35,425 bases of DNA from Nitrospinota bacterium (GCA_016194325.1 JACQBS010000004.1:1-35425); one strand, 5' to 3'. Numbered from the stretch's first letter, positions 24,247-32,013 are shown. The notes: generated by a model not told the origin, from the sequence alone. Numbers and translations are program-made.

Positions 24247-25275
24247 TCTGTTCGTCGCATCTGCCCTATTATAATTCAGCTTATCTCTTCTGACCCGTGA
24301 TGGTTTTCTTGCGAGTCTCCATTTTTTATTTTTCAATCTGCCCTGAACAAAGGATGGATGGGAAGTTGTGCTAAAAAATCTATACCCATCGTTCAACATT
24401 ATTTCTCCGAGCATTTCAGATACGGCGCTGCCGATGCCGACTCCTTGATAATCTGGCAACACTACTGTGCGATGTTCCCTAACTCTTTTTTTGAAACCTA
24501 CCATATTAATAACAGATGTAAAGGCAACCGGCATATCACCCCAAAAAACCACATAACATCTTGCGACCTTGCATAATGAACGCGTCAAATAATGATGCTC
24601 TTTAAACAATTTCCACGTTTTGCTATCAACTCTGAAAAGAGATAGTTTGATTTTAGGTCGCCGAAGTAACCTCCGTGAAAATTGTTTAATATCCATATCG
24701 TAAATCCAATCAGGCTCCAGCCATTCAATAATATCCCGATGACATGATAAACAAATAATTTGTCGCCCCATTTTTTTGATAGACTTTGATATTGCATAAC
24801 TGCCAATACGAGCAACATTACGATCTACAACTGATGTAAATTCATCTATAATTGTCAACTCTTTATCGATAGCAAGAATACGCGCTAATTCCACCCTAAA
24901 TTTTTGTCCATTTGATAGAACATGAAAGGGTTTTGTCCATAAGGGAGGGGATGAAAATCCTACATGATTCATCAAATTTGTTATGTTCTGTATTGTCATA
25001 TTTTTTGGAAAATCATCTAATATAGAATTTTTACTCCATTTAAAACCTGAATGATACGCCTCCTCTTGAAATAATTTTTTAGCACAGACAGTTTTACCGC
25101 TGCCACTTGCTCCAACTATAAGACCTATATTCCATTCCATGTCCTCAATTGGAATATCAATCATCCATTCATGCCTATTTTTAGTTTCAAGCGGCACATC
25201 AAACAAGCCTCTCATCGCGGCTACCCTGAAACTTTCTTTTATATCGTTTTCAATTATAATGTGAGCACTCGACAT
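24199..25275 (-). CDS. ABC-ATPase fused to a Mom-like GNAT acyltransferase
   Basis: This 358-residue protein joins two domains. Residues 1-200 are an ABC ATPase: Walker A GASGSGKT at 55-62, signature LSNGQ at 120-124, Walker B LTIIDEF at 140-146 and the H-loop His179. There is no TM helix, so it is not a transporter. Residues about 205-358 are a GNAT domain with HHYLTR at 227-232 and the acyl-CoA loop HRTVVLPDYQGVGIGSAV at 268-285. Phage Mu Mom, which makes N6-acetamido-adenine in DNA, is a GNAT-fold protein, and the HHYL motif resembles it. The start lies inside the ParB-like gene (22-base overlap) after AAAGGA, so the two are coupled. A role in DNA base modification is inferred, not proven. 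Confidence 0.8.
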   Translation of the reverse strand: MSSAHIIIENDIKESFRVAAMRGLFDVPLETKNRHEWMIDIPIEDMEWNIGLIVGASGSGKTVCAKKLFQEEAYHSGFKWSKNSILDDFPKNMTIQNITNLMNHVGFSSPPLWTKPFHVLSNGQKFRVELARILAIDKELTIIDEFTSVVDRNVARIGSYAISKSIKKMGRQIICLSCHRDIIEWLEPDWIYDMDIKQFSRRLLRRPKIKLSLFRVDSKTWKLFKEHHYLTRSLCKVARCYVVFWGDMPVAFTSVINMVGFKKRVREHRTVVLPDYQGVGIGSAVSEMLGEIMLNDGYRFFSTTSHPSFVQGRLKNKKWRLARKPSRVRRDKLNYNRADATNRLTCGFEFIGESYKST

Positions 25276-25850
25276 ATATATTTCCTTTCTTGTAATAATT
25301 TATATATCTTTTTTTGTTCAGTTTCGTTTTTGCATGTAACAACAACTTCAAAAATTGGTTTATATTTTTGTTCCGCAGTCCCGGTCAACTCCTGATTGAG
25401 ACTTGAGAGGATATTATTAAGCTCATTCATTTCAAACCCTATCAAGTCAGAATCAAAAATCGGCATTTCAGAAAGTTCTTTGAGGAGTTCGCCAAGTTTC
25501 TCATCATCCCATTCGCCGCCGTGCTTGTTGGCGGCGATGTTTGCCATCTTTTCTGTTGCCTCATCCCAGTCAACCTCTCTGTAAGTATATCTCTCACCAT
25601 CAAGGATTATAAAGCCCTGTGCAACCGTGCCTGTCTTGGATTTTTCTTTGAGGTCTTTCTTTTCTATTTTCACATCTAAAGGCAGGCATTTAAGCCTCTG
25701 ATGCCCGCCAACAAGATTGCCTGTCCTGCGATTAAAAACTATGCCTGACAAATCTCCAAATTTTTGTAAGGATTTCTTGAGCCTCTCCAACTGCTCATCT
25801 GTAATTATCCGGGGGTTATACCCCGCTGGTTTTATATCCGTAAGTTTCAT
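25254..25850 (-). CDS. ParB-like nuclease-domain protein
   Basis: This 198-residue protein starts with a ParB/Sulfiredoxin-type domain: YNPRIITDEQLERLKKSL at 11-28, GIVFNRRTGNLVGGHQR at 36-52. GGHQR corresponds to the GERR nucleotide-binding motif of ParB. The middle (VDWDEATEKMANIAANKHGG) is the usual continuation in phage ParB-like proteins that neighbour DNA modification enzymes. The last 30 residues, EVVVTCKNETEQKKIYKLLQ and beyond, are a separate small alpha-beta element. It overlaps and probably couples to the ABC-GNAT gene. The role may be to bind DNA or CTP/ATP for the modification complex. Confidence 0.82.
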   Translation of the reverse strand: MKLTDIKPAGYNPRIITDEQLERLKKSLQKFGDLSGIVFNRRTGNLVGGHQRLKCLPLDVKIEKKDLKEKSKTGTVAQGFIILDGERYTYREVDWDEATEKMANIAANKHGGEWDDEKLGELLKELSEMPIFDSDLIGFEMNELNNILSSLNQELTGTAEQKYKPIFEVVVTCKNETEQKKIYKLLQERKYICRVLTL

Positions 25851-25865
25851 TTCTTTTATCTCCTT

Positions 25866-25922
25866 TTCTGCCTACTGCCTACTTCTTACTTTCTCTGTAT
25901 CTCTGTGCCTCTGTGGTTAAAC
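25866..25922. repeat. dispersed repeats upstream of the ParB-like gene
   Basis: The 147-base gap between the ParB-like gene and the next small gene holds TGCCTACTGCCTACTTCTTAC, quoted as two CTGCCTACT units, and a degenerate CTCTGTGCCTCTGTGGTTAA. Similar CTGCCTACTG strings occur at 15016-15040. I see no gene in the gap. Confidence 0.45.
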
Positions 25923-25997
25923 TTCCTTTCTTATTTCTCTTGTATTTTTATTTTTAGTCCGTGAAAGTCCGTGGCTAAATTTATTTTCCCTCATTGT

Positions 25998-26222
25998 TTA
26001 TTTCTCGTTGCTTTTCTCATACACCCACTCATCACACCCCGGATAAAGTAAGTGTCCATCCCCCTCACACTCTCCGCCACGATTAATAAATTTCTTACAG
26101 TTTGAACAACTCGGCGTAACCAACATAACCCGCCTATACCCATCATCTAAAAACCTCTCAACAGCCGTCTTTTGCAGGTGTTTTAAAATCGCCTCAACCT
26201 TTTTTTTAAGTGTTATTGTCAT
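25998..26222 (-). CDS. small Cys-rich protein
   Basis: This 74-residue protein has a helical N-terminus (LKKKVEAILKHLQKTAVERF) and a Cys-rich C-terminus with PSCSNCKKF, GGECEGDGH and PGCDEW. Four cysteines and a histidine could hold zinc. I cannot name a family. No good ribosome-binding site is seen. It is flanked by dispersed repeats, so its neighbours may have been rearranged. Confidence 0.5.
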   Translation of the reverse strand: MTITLKKKVEAILKHLQKTAVERFLDDGYRRVMLVTPSCSNCKKFINRGGECEGDGHLLYPGCDEWVYEKSNEK

Positions 26223-26254
26223 TTTAGTTTCTTTCTCCGTGTCCTCTGTCTTCT

Positions 26255-26292
26255 ATCTTTTCCGTGTTCATCTGTGTTTATCTGTGGTTAAA
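26255..26292. repeat. dispersed repeat cutting the end of a gene
   Basis: CCGTGTTCATCTGTGTTTATC and the following CTGTGGTTAA match the repeat near 743-776. On the minus strand it enters the reading frame of the gene at 26268-26549 and supplies its stop codon. Confidence 0.55.
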
Positions 26293-26549
26293 TTATGAAT
26301 ATCTATCCCAAAACATATTGCTAACTGTGATGCACTCTGACCATCTAATCCTTTTAAAAATCTCATTCTCTTGCGTTTGATAATGATGCCTGTAATTGAT
26401 CTCATAAAACCCAACTTTTTAAGATGCCGTCTAATTGTTTCAGGATGATGATGTGCGTTCCGTTCTAAGATTGTAAGCTCTTTTTCAGACCAGACAGGCT
26501 CTCGCCACCAGCAATTTCCTTTCGGCTGCCATCCCCTATCAATACAGGC
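26268..26549 (-). pseudogene. HTH-like gene remnant without a start, 3' end replaced by repeat
   Basis: A frame of 93 codons runs from a stop at 26550-26552 to TGA at 26268-26270. It encodes GWQPKGNCWWREPVWSEKEL, then a helical, basic region with ETIRRHLKKLGF and SASQLAICFGIDIHN. This looks like a DNA-binding regulator with an HTH near the end. It has no ATG, GTG or TTG before an internal TTG/ATG about 50 codons in. Its last eight residues come from a dispersed repeat. It overlaps the end of the 197-residue gene in the -1 frame, so it is either a broken gene or the continuation of a frameshifted one. Confidence 0.45.
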
Positions 26550-27058
26550 TTAGAAATATACTCAAGATACCCTCTTATATTATTATTCTGCTCGTGAAAG
26601 CCTATAAGTCTTTCTGGAATATTTACCGGCGGGTTTTTCAAAAAATACTCATAGTGTTTTTCAAAATCTTTTCTAACCCAAACCCATTTTTCATATCCCC
26701 AATCCTGATATATCTCTTGCCACCCGCCAAGTGCTTCCACACAAGCATGAATCAGCTTATCCGCAAAAATCACAGAGTCATAATAACCATACTTTCTGAC
26801 AGCATTCTCAAATAGCAAAACCGCCTGAGTGGTTTTATCTAAAATCGTGCCTTTCACCGCCTCCCTAAAATCCACAGGCTTCGGGAAAAAACGGGATGTT
26901 TGAGTAATAACATTACCTGCCTTTTTAAATTGCTCAAGGTTTAAATCCTGCAAGGCAAGAAAATATAAATCAAGCTGATTACCTGACAACTGCTTATCAA
27001 AAATCTCTGCGATTGCAGTCAAAATACTCTCAAATTGAGTCCTGTCGTTTTCAGTCAT
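26465..27058 (-). CDS. helicase-loader-like replication protein
   Basis: This 197-residue protein follows the putative initiator and overlaps its stop by four bases. The N-terminal part has the pattern FESILTAIAEIFDKQLSGNQ, LDLYFLALQDLNLEQFKKA and FFPKPVDFREAV. That combination is typical of phage helicase loaders of the G39P/G40P-inhibitor group, which sit beside initiators. The rest, with EIYQDWGYEKWVWVRKDFEK, is less conserved. The role as a loader is inferred from pattern and position. Confidence 0.6.
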   Translation of the reverse strand: MTENDRTQFESILTAIAEIFDKQLSGNQLDLYFLALQDLNLEQFKKAGNVITQTSRFFPKPVDFREAVKGTILDKTTQAVLLFENAVRKYGYYDSVIFADKLIHACVEALGGWQEIYQDWGYEKWVWVRKDFEKHYEYFLKNPPVNIPERLIGFHEQNNNIRGYLEYISKPVLIGDGSRKEIAGGESLSGLKKSLQS

Positions 27059-27897
27059 GTTTGAACTCCAGCCTTCTCCCTTTCTCTTTTCCTCTGCTCA
27101 AGCAAAGCCCAGTTACCGGCAGTTTTTAAAGTCCCCTGTAGCTTGCCACGGGTAGATATGAGTTTGTTAATCTGAGTTTTAAAAATGCCGATAGAATGAC
27201 CTGCTTGCTGGATAAACGGGTCGTTTGATTGCATAAACACATCCCACAATCCTTTCAGGCTCTCAAGCCTATAGGTTCCGAGGAGCTTTTTCGCTATCAT
27301 GCCGTCCTTTTTCCCATCAACACAGAGTCCCTTTCCGTGCTTTTTCTGAAAACTCTCAAACGCATAATCAATAAACTTTTTAACATCTGAATTTGTTTCG
27401 CTTGCTATTTTTTTTTCTGGTAGCTTGCCCAAAACTTCCTCTCTTTCGTTTCCCTCCCCTTGCATCCCCTCCCTTTCCCTTTCCTTTTCCTTTTCCTTAT
27501 CCTTATCCTTATCCTTATCCTTAGCCCCTTTGAAGGGGCATTTAAGGGGTATAGATACCCCTTCTTTTTCTAACTCTCTCAAAACTCCCAAATGTAGTTT
27601 GTTGTTAGAATTAAGTTCTCCATATTGAAATATAGTAAATGACTTTATAAACCACTTACTACCACCATTAAGAATGATTATTCGTTCCTCATCCTTATTG
27701 AATAATTCAATAGCCTCTTTTTGATTTATAACCATGTCCTTACCTATTCTTATTTGAGCAACTTCAAAGTCAACATACCAGATGCCAGCAAAACTACAAT
27801 CGTGATAAAGATAATCCCAAAAAAGTTTATAAGGTCCTGGTAATTCTCTTATAAATTTCTTCTTATACTTTTCAGTATCCGTAAATCTCTTAGACAT
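27055..27897 (-). CDS. phage replication initiator-like protein
   Basis: This 280-residue protein has an N-terminal winged-helix of the replisome-organiser type: KKFIRELPGPYKLFWDYLYH, followed by FAGIWYVDFEVAQIRIG and WFIKSFTIFQYGELN. A hinge of (KD)4(KE)3(RE) repeats follows at about 129-144. A C-terminal helical domain (KFIDYAFESFQKKHGKGLC) comes next. The plan matches lambda O-like or DnaD-like initiators that bind the phage origin and load helicase. Just before the hinge, SIPLKCPFKGAK looks like one more palindromic-repeat insertion. Confidence 0.65.
   Translation of the reverse strand: MSKRFTDTEKYKKKFIRELPGPYKLFWDYLYHDCSFAGIWYVDFEVAQIRIGKDMVINQKEAIELFNKDEERIIILNGGSKWFIKSFTIFQYGELNSNNKLHLGVLRELEKEGVSIPLKCPFKGAKDKDKDKDKEKEKEREREGMQGEGNEREEVLGKLPEKKIASETNSDVKKFIDYAFESFQKKHGKGLCVDGKKDGMIAKKLLGTYRLESLKGLWDVFMQSNDPFIQQAGHSIGIFKTQINKLISTRGKLQGTLKTAGNWALLEQRKREREKAGVQT
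27471..27560. repeat. hexamer tandem repeats and palindrome inside the initiator gene
   Basis: About eight six-base units of TTATCC and TTTTCC type lie at 27471-27523. They encode the KD/KE/RE hinge and could change length by slippage. Next to them, AGCCCCTTTGAAGGGGCAT at 27524-27542 with TTAAGGGGT is a palindrome like those in the amidase and terminase genes, also in frame. Confidence 0.7.
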
Positions 27898-27903
27898 ATC
27901 CCT

Positions 27904-28773
27904 TTACACAGCCCTCTTTATTTGCCTTGTTATTGACCTATATGTATCGCCACTCATATCAAGCCCTCTTTGAATCTGCGGTTTATTGATAGCCCTTAAA
28001 AAAACAGGCGGTAAAACTTCTTTTCTATATGGCATTGCAAATGATAAAATATTTATATCTTTCAATTTTCTTAACCTAAACAAATCCTCTGCCTCTGTGC
28101 TTTTGTATCCCATCAAAACATAGCAAGTAATTTTATAGGGAGATACCCCCGCCTTTAAAAGACAATTTACTCCTCTCATCACCCTATCCTCATCACCTAT
28201 AAAATCCCATGCAATATGAATTTGTCCCCATATCTTTGTCCCTCTAATATATTCCGCTGATTCATCAGTGATAAGACGAGCGTCAAAGCCTGATAGGTCA
28301 ATAAGTATAAGATTAGCATCCCATATTTCATTAAAAGTTTCTCTCCAGCGTGGATCTGCAAGGGTGTTGTTATTGAGCAACCCTATTTTATGAAATTTTG
28401 CATCATGAAAAGACCAGATAGAATAATGAGTGTCTTCATTCTTTTGTCTCGGCACAACACAAAAAGGACATCTCCTTGAACACGCTTTATATGTGTAACC
28501 AAGAGAGTAATCCATAAAAGGATAGAGGGAATAATCAGGTTTCATCTCGTCTATTTTTTGTGGCAGTTTAATCTCTGGATATTTAGGACCGCCGATTAAA
28601 TCGGCAATAGGGTCTTTTGTTTTTTGAAATAAGATAGAGGCATAGGTATAATCAACATTTAAAAGTGGGAAATTTAAATATATCTCATCCCCTTGTGCTT
28701 TATGGTATGAGGATATTTTCATTGCCGCAAGATTCGGTTTTTTGCTGTCAGGTGTAAGAATGTTAATTTTCAT
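27904..28773 (-). CDS. radical SAM protein
   Basis: This 289-residue protein has the iron-sulfur motif CSRRCPFC: Cys98, Cys102 and Cys105 (C-x3-C-x2-C), inside YTYKACSRRCPFCVVPRQ. A TIM-barrel-like core follows, with LILIDLSGFDARL and KITCYVLMGYKS. The N-terminal 90 residues (KINILTPDSKKPNLAAMKIS) look like the start of a B12-binding-type Rossmann segment as found in radical SAM proteins of the methylthiotransferase/B12 group, but short. Radical SAM enzymes in phages often take part in base modification. Substrate unknown. It lies between the winged-helix and initiator genes, after AAGGA eight bases before the ATG. Confidence 0.82.
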   Translation of the reverse strand: MKINILTPDSKKPNLAAMKISSYHKAQGDEIYLNFPLLNVDYTYASILFQKTKDPIADLIGGPKYPEIKLPQKIDEMKPDYSLYPFMDYSLGYTYKACSRRCPFCVVPRQKNEDTHYSIWSFHDAKFHKIGLLNNNTLADPRWRETFNEIWDANLILIDLSGFDARLITDESAEYIRGTKIWGQIHIAWDFIGDEDRVMRGVNCLLKAGVSPYKITCYVLMGYKSTEAEDLFRLRKLKDINILSFAMPYRKEVLPPVFLRAINKPQIQRGLDMSGDTYRSITRQIKRAV

Positions 28774-28784
28774 ATATTTAATCC

Positions 28785-29234
28785 TTAACAGGCGACACCT
28801 TTACCAGCTTCCAATCGCTCTCTGAATTTTCGTATATTATCAAGCATTTCCTCTCTTTCACTACCCGATAAATCATCAACCGTCAGGTTTTCATCCTTCT
28901 TAATTTGACGCTGTTGAATCAGAGCAGGTTTTTGAATGTGAACATCTGTATGACCTGTGGGCTTTATAATTGAACTGGTCTTAAGAGACTTCTTCCCTAT
29001 CAAGACATCCCATGAATTCTCCAGCTCTGCAAGTGTTGAATAAATAATATAAGTGTTATCCTCTTCATGGTATTTATAATCAACCAAGCCTCTCTTTCGC
29101 AATTCCCGGAGCCTTACCCTGCCAGACAATTGATGAATAGGATGAGCACACTCAACCTCACTTATTTTAATTTTGCTCTCCCCCCGTCTGACATTCTCAA
29201 TTATCGCCCTCATCACCGCTTGCTCAACTGTCAT
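28785..29234 (-). CDS. winged-helix-like hypothetical protein
   Basis: This 149-residue protein has a likely winged helix in the first 70 residues: IHQLSGRVRLRELRKRGLVD followed by YKYHEEDNTYIIYST, which reads as recognition helix and beta wing. The C-terminus is charged and helical (SEREEMLDNIRKFRERLEAG). It may regulate the early operon or help the radical SAM or DUF5131 neighbours. GGAG lies 11 bases before the ATG, a rather long spacing. Confidence 0.55.
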   Translation of the reverse strand: MTVEQAVMRAIIENVRRGESKIKISEVECAHPIHQLSGRVRLRELRKRGLVDYKYHEEDNTYIIYSTLAELENSWDVLIGKKSLKTSSIIKPTGHTDVHIQKPALIQQRQIKKDENLTVDDLSGSEREEMLDNIRKFRERLEAGKGVAC

Positions 29235-29267
29235 AATTTTTTAAACTCCAATACCCACACCCAGGGG

Positions 29268-30104
29268 TTAGTATCCCATTGGTGAAACCTTATACAATCC
29301 TATTCCCCTCCACGCCAAATCATCATGTGTCTTTCCGTCAAGGAGACGGCGATATTCTGCATTCCCATGACTCTTATATCGCTCAGGACTTATCTCATTG
29401 GTATTAGGTATCCATTTACCCCATCCTTTAAAAAAGAACGGAACCCCTGCAGCTTGGCATTGTCCCCTTACGCTCCTCACCCAATCAGGATGCATAGGAC
29501 GGGCATTGTGTCCAGTCTCACCACCAAGAACGACTTGATCAAAAGCAGGCTTGTATGGATAATTTTCTCCAATTGCGGATGCAAGGTAAAAAGTTAAATT
29601 TATTTTTTCCAACATCGGCTCTATATTTAAAAACTTCTTGCCGGGTATCTGTAATAGATGAGGTATCCTCTCATCCGCTGTTATTTGGTCTTCAACAGAA
29701 ATACCAAACCAGATATGCGGAAATATTAACTTTAAATTTATCCCTTTCCATGCTTCCATAAATTTTGACATTAGTTTTGGTCTTTTTGTAAATATCAAAA
29801 AGGTATGATGTTCACACCGTCCCATTACTGAAAAAGCATCTGCCTGAAAATCCATTGGCACATCCTCATGAAACAAATCAGACCACACAGCAAATACAGT
29901 CGGCTTTTTGACTTGCAAGGGAATCTCAAGCCTGTCCTCTCTAATTTTAATGTGTCCAGCAAATTCAATTTTTAAATCCGTATATTTATTTGCAAAACCT
30001 TTATTGAATCTATAATCCATTTGAGCCAGCCAGCAATTATCACACCCCTCACTGACAGGCGAACACCCCTCAACCAACGACCAAGCCTTATCCCAGTATT
30101 TCAT
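29268..30104 (-). CDS. DUF5131 (phage Gp37/Gp68 family) protein
   Basis: This 278-residue protein starts WDKAWSLVEGCSPVSEGCDN, giving Cys14, Cys21 and Cys24 (C-x6-C-x2-C), the hallmark of the Gp37/Gp68 (DUF5131) family. Other family features are FAVWSDLFHEDVP, HTFLIFTKRP, HIWFGISVEDQ and the VVLGGETGHNARPMHPDWVR end motif. The fold resembles radical SAM barrels and the cysteines may bind an iron-sulfur cluster. Function is unknown, but the family is common in phages and near DNA-modifying or defence genes. Here it is four genes from the ParB/ABC-GNAT pair and near a radical SAM enzyme. Confidence 0.88.
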   Translation of the reverse strand: MKYWDKAWSLVEGCSPVSEGCDNCWLAQMDYRFNKGFANKYTDLKIEFAGHIKIREDRLEIPLQVKKPTVFAVWSDLFHEDVPMDFQADAFSVMGRCEHHTFLIFTKRPKLMSKFMEAWKGINLKLIFPHIWFGISVEDQITADERIPHLLQIPGKKFLNIEPMLEKINLTFYLASAIGENYPYKPAFDQVVLGGETGHNARPMHPDWVRSVRGQCQAAGVPFFFKGWGKWIPNTNEISPERYKSHGNAEYRRLLDGKTHDDLAWRGIGLYKVSPMGY

Positions 30105-30120
30105 TTTGAATTAATGTCTC

Positions 30121-30660
30121 CTATAACCTATATTCAAACATCCTAAATTTTTTCTCCCACATTGATACAGACACTGGATGCATATTTAATTTTTCTGCAA
30201 TAACTTTATATGGCACTTTCAAATATAGAAAGATTGCAAGCATCGCTATCTCACTCATTATCATCTGCCCATTATCAAAAATTGTCCCTACCTTAGCAGA
30301 AAACCATTTTTTACAGTTTTTACATCTACACCGTTTTAACTCCCAAAAATTTTTAAGAGTCGTAGCATCTACAATTATTGATTTACAGGCAGGACATTTA
30401 ACTGTGTCAGGATACAATCGCCTTAAAATCCATTCCCTACAGACCTCCTCATTCAGAAAACTTGCATTAAAAAATTTAAAGAGTTCATCAACCGTAAACC
30501 CCTTAACATTTATCGCTTGATTTAAGAAATCTGCGGAAGGACTGTCAACTGTTAAAATCTCACAATCCTCTACTTTTTCAATGGTATTCATTCTCTCCAT
30601 TCTTCCACCCCTAAAAATTTTTGAATCGTAATCGATTCCTGCAAGCTTTGCAGCCCGCAT
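30121..30660 (-). CDS. zinc-ribbon HTH protein, IS1595-transposase-like without DDE
   Basis: Up to 179 residues: an IS1595-type N-terminal zinc ribbon with CPAC and CRCKNCKKWFSAKVGTIFD, then a helical region with KVPYKVIAEKLNMHPVSVSM, an HTH. No DDE nuclease domain follows, and the frame simply ends, so it cannot be a transposase. It is probably a domesticated transcription factor. The ATG at 30660 lacks a ribosome-binding site; ATGs at 30600 or 30591, close to GGGGTGG and GGAG, may be the true start. Confidence 0.68.
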   Translation of the reverse strand: MRAAKLAGIDYDSKIFRGGRMERMNTIEKVEDCEILTVDSPSADFLNQAINVKGFTVDELFKFFNASFLNEEVCREWILRRLYPDTVKCPACKSIIVDATTLKNFWELKRCRCKNCKKWFSAKVGTIFDNGQMIMSEIAMLAIFLYLKVPYKVIAEKLNMHPVSVSMWEKKFRMFEYRL

Positions 30661-30708
30661 GTAATATGTCTCTGGAAGGACCCGTGAATTTATTTATAAA
30701 TGATAATG

Positions 30709-31362
30709 CTATTCCCCTATATTCCATTTGCCTGATGTGATTCGGTTGACTGCACTGGTAAACTCCTTTGCCCATTGTGTTTTTATTTTATTTATTACCT
30801 TCCCGATGACTGCTGGCTTCTTAAACATGGAAGGGAGAGAGTAAACCTTATAGACTCTAAGCTTATCCTTCCCTGTAATAGATGACTTTTGTTTTGGGTC
30901 ACGCCATACCACCAAGGGAGTTCCCCCTTTGCCTGAAATAATAAAGGCTTTCTTTAAAATATTTCTGTCGCCTTTAATAATCTCTACGCTAACACCACCA
31001 GTTAGCTTCCTCCCCTTTCCTTTTAAAAGTTCAAATCCTTTCTTTGTTCTTTTGATGACTGTCTTTATTCCGCCTGCAATCTGCCGGGGTTTGAAATAGG
31101 ATAGAAGCCATGGCTCACTTGTAACTTCCAAAATTGCTGTATTATTGTTTTGTGTAGCTAACCTGAGATTCATCTTTCTATCCACATCAGATTTTTTAAG
31201 AGTAAAAGGTTTGTCGCCTTTCCTAATTTGTTCTGATGCCTCTGTCCTGCCTGACTTGACGGCACGATTCAAAGAGAAGGTTACGGCCTTCTGATATTGT
31301 TTTGGGTCCAATACTTTCTCAGCCTCTTTTAATCCTTGTAAGTCAACTGAGATTTTTAACAT
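30709..31362 (-). CDS. minor tail protein Z (GPZ)-like
   Basis: This 217-residue basic protein has the pattern of prophage tail protein Z: KAVTFSLNRAVKSGRTEASE, a stretch with YKVYSLPSMFKKPAV, and a C-terminal helix with KTQWAKEFTSAVNRITSG. Lambda Z lies between FII and U and is needed to connect tail and DNA end. Here it is separate from the head and tail module, about 15 kb away in the early region, which is unusual. It starts right after the stop of the small Cys-rich gene. Confidence 0.68.
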   Translation of the reverse strand: MLKISVDLQGLKEAEKVLDPKQYQKAVTFSLNRAVKSGRTEASEQIRKGDKPFTLKKSDVDRKMNLRLATQNNNTAILEVTSEPWLLSYFKPRQIAGGIKTVIKRTKKGFELLKGKGRKLTGGVSVEIIKGDRNILKKAFIISGKGGTPLVVWRDPKQKSSITGKDKLRVYKVYSLPSMFKKPAVIGKVINKIKTQWAKEFTSAVNRITSGKWNIGE

Positions 31363-31363
31363 T

Positions 31364-31555
31364 TTAATTCAGCGATTGAATATAGATAAAAACCCTGTCA
31401 ATCTTTCCTTTTAATTTTAGATATGACATAAAATATTTTATATTGGACATATCTTTGTTGGCTGTCCAGTTTGTCGCCTCTTCCACACACCCTTGGCAAT
31501 ACCCATCAAGACTACCCTCGTGGTCAATAATGTCTCCGCACTCTTTACATGTCAT
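31364..31555 (-). CDS. small zinc-finger protein
   Basis: This 63-residue protein has a CxxC pair in TCKECGD and another in YCQGCVEE, 13 residues apart, enough for a zinc finger. The rest is helical and basic. It overlaps the next upstream gene by four bases. Small zinc fingers of this sort often act as regulators in phages; Mu Com, which turns on mom translation, is one example, but sequence likeness to Com is not evident. Confidence 0.6.
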   Translation of the reverse strand: MTCKECGDIIDHEGSLDGYCQGCVEEATNWTANKDMSNIKYFMSYLKLKGKIDRVFIYIQSLN

Positions 31556-32013
31556 GCTGCTTTAAATAAATCTTTCTGCTGCCTTTCGCCAGCGATATAC
31601 TTTTCCGCCTCTTCAATGACATCATATATTTTCTTTATTGTGTCATCATCAAGAAGCTGTTGCTTGCTCCCAGTTTCTCCATAGAAATCCTCTATTTTAT
31701 GTGGGGTATTTAAATTTAATAGGGCATCCGTCTTTTTAAGTTTTTTCTGTGCAGAAATAACTGCCCCCATTACTTGTTTTTCTCCACTATGGGAAAAACT
31801 AACACCGGTAACGATAATATAATTGATATCCTGCTTGTTTAATTCGCATATATCTACAACGCTCATGGCAAGACCCTGCAGGGCTGCGGAGAATGAGGGG
31901 AGAGGCTTATCTATGGAGGTTAAAGAGTATTCCTCTTTAATTTTATCGCCTTCTAATACCTCGTAATCAATTTTCACCTTTTCATCTAATAACTTAATCT
32001 TCTTAATTCTCAT
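31552..32013 (-). CDS. conserved-type phage protein of unknown function
   Basis: This 153-residue protein looks like a recurring phage family: LTSIDKPLPSFSAALQGLA, then DICELNKQDINYIIVTGVSF and GAVISAQKKLKKTDALLNLN. Function unknown. A GGAG six to eight bases before the ATG supports the start. It ends in a four-base overlap with the zinc-finger gene. Confidence 0.65.
   Translation of the reverse strand: MRIKKIKLLDEKVKIDYEVLEGDKIKEEYSLTSIDKPLPSFSAALQGLAMSVVDICELNKQDINYIIVTGVSFSHSGEKQVMGAVISAQKKLKKTDALLNLNTPHKIEDFYGETGSKQQLLDDDTIKKIYDVIEEAEKYIAGERQQKDLFKAA

Noticed and set aside
24199..25275. ABC domain considered as an exporter subunit
   Set aside because: No TM segment in this or neighbouring genes, and it is fused to a GNAT domain.
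30121..30660. Considered as an active IS1595 transposase
   Set aside because: The frame ends after the zinc ribbon and HTH; no DDE motif or terminal inverted repeats are seen.
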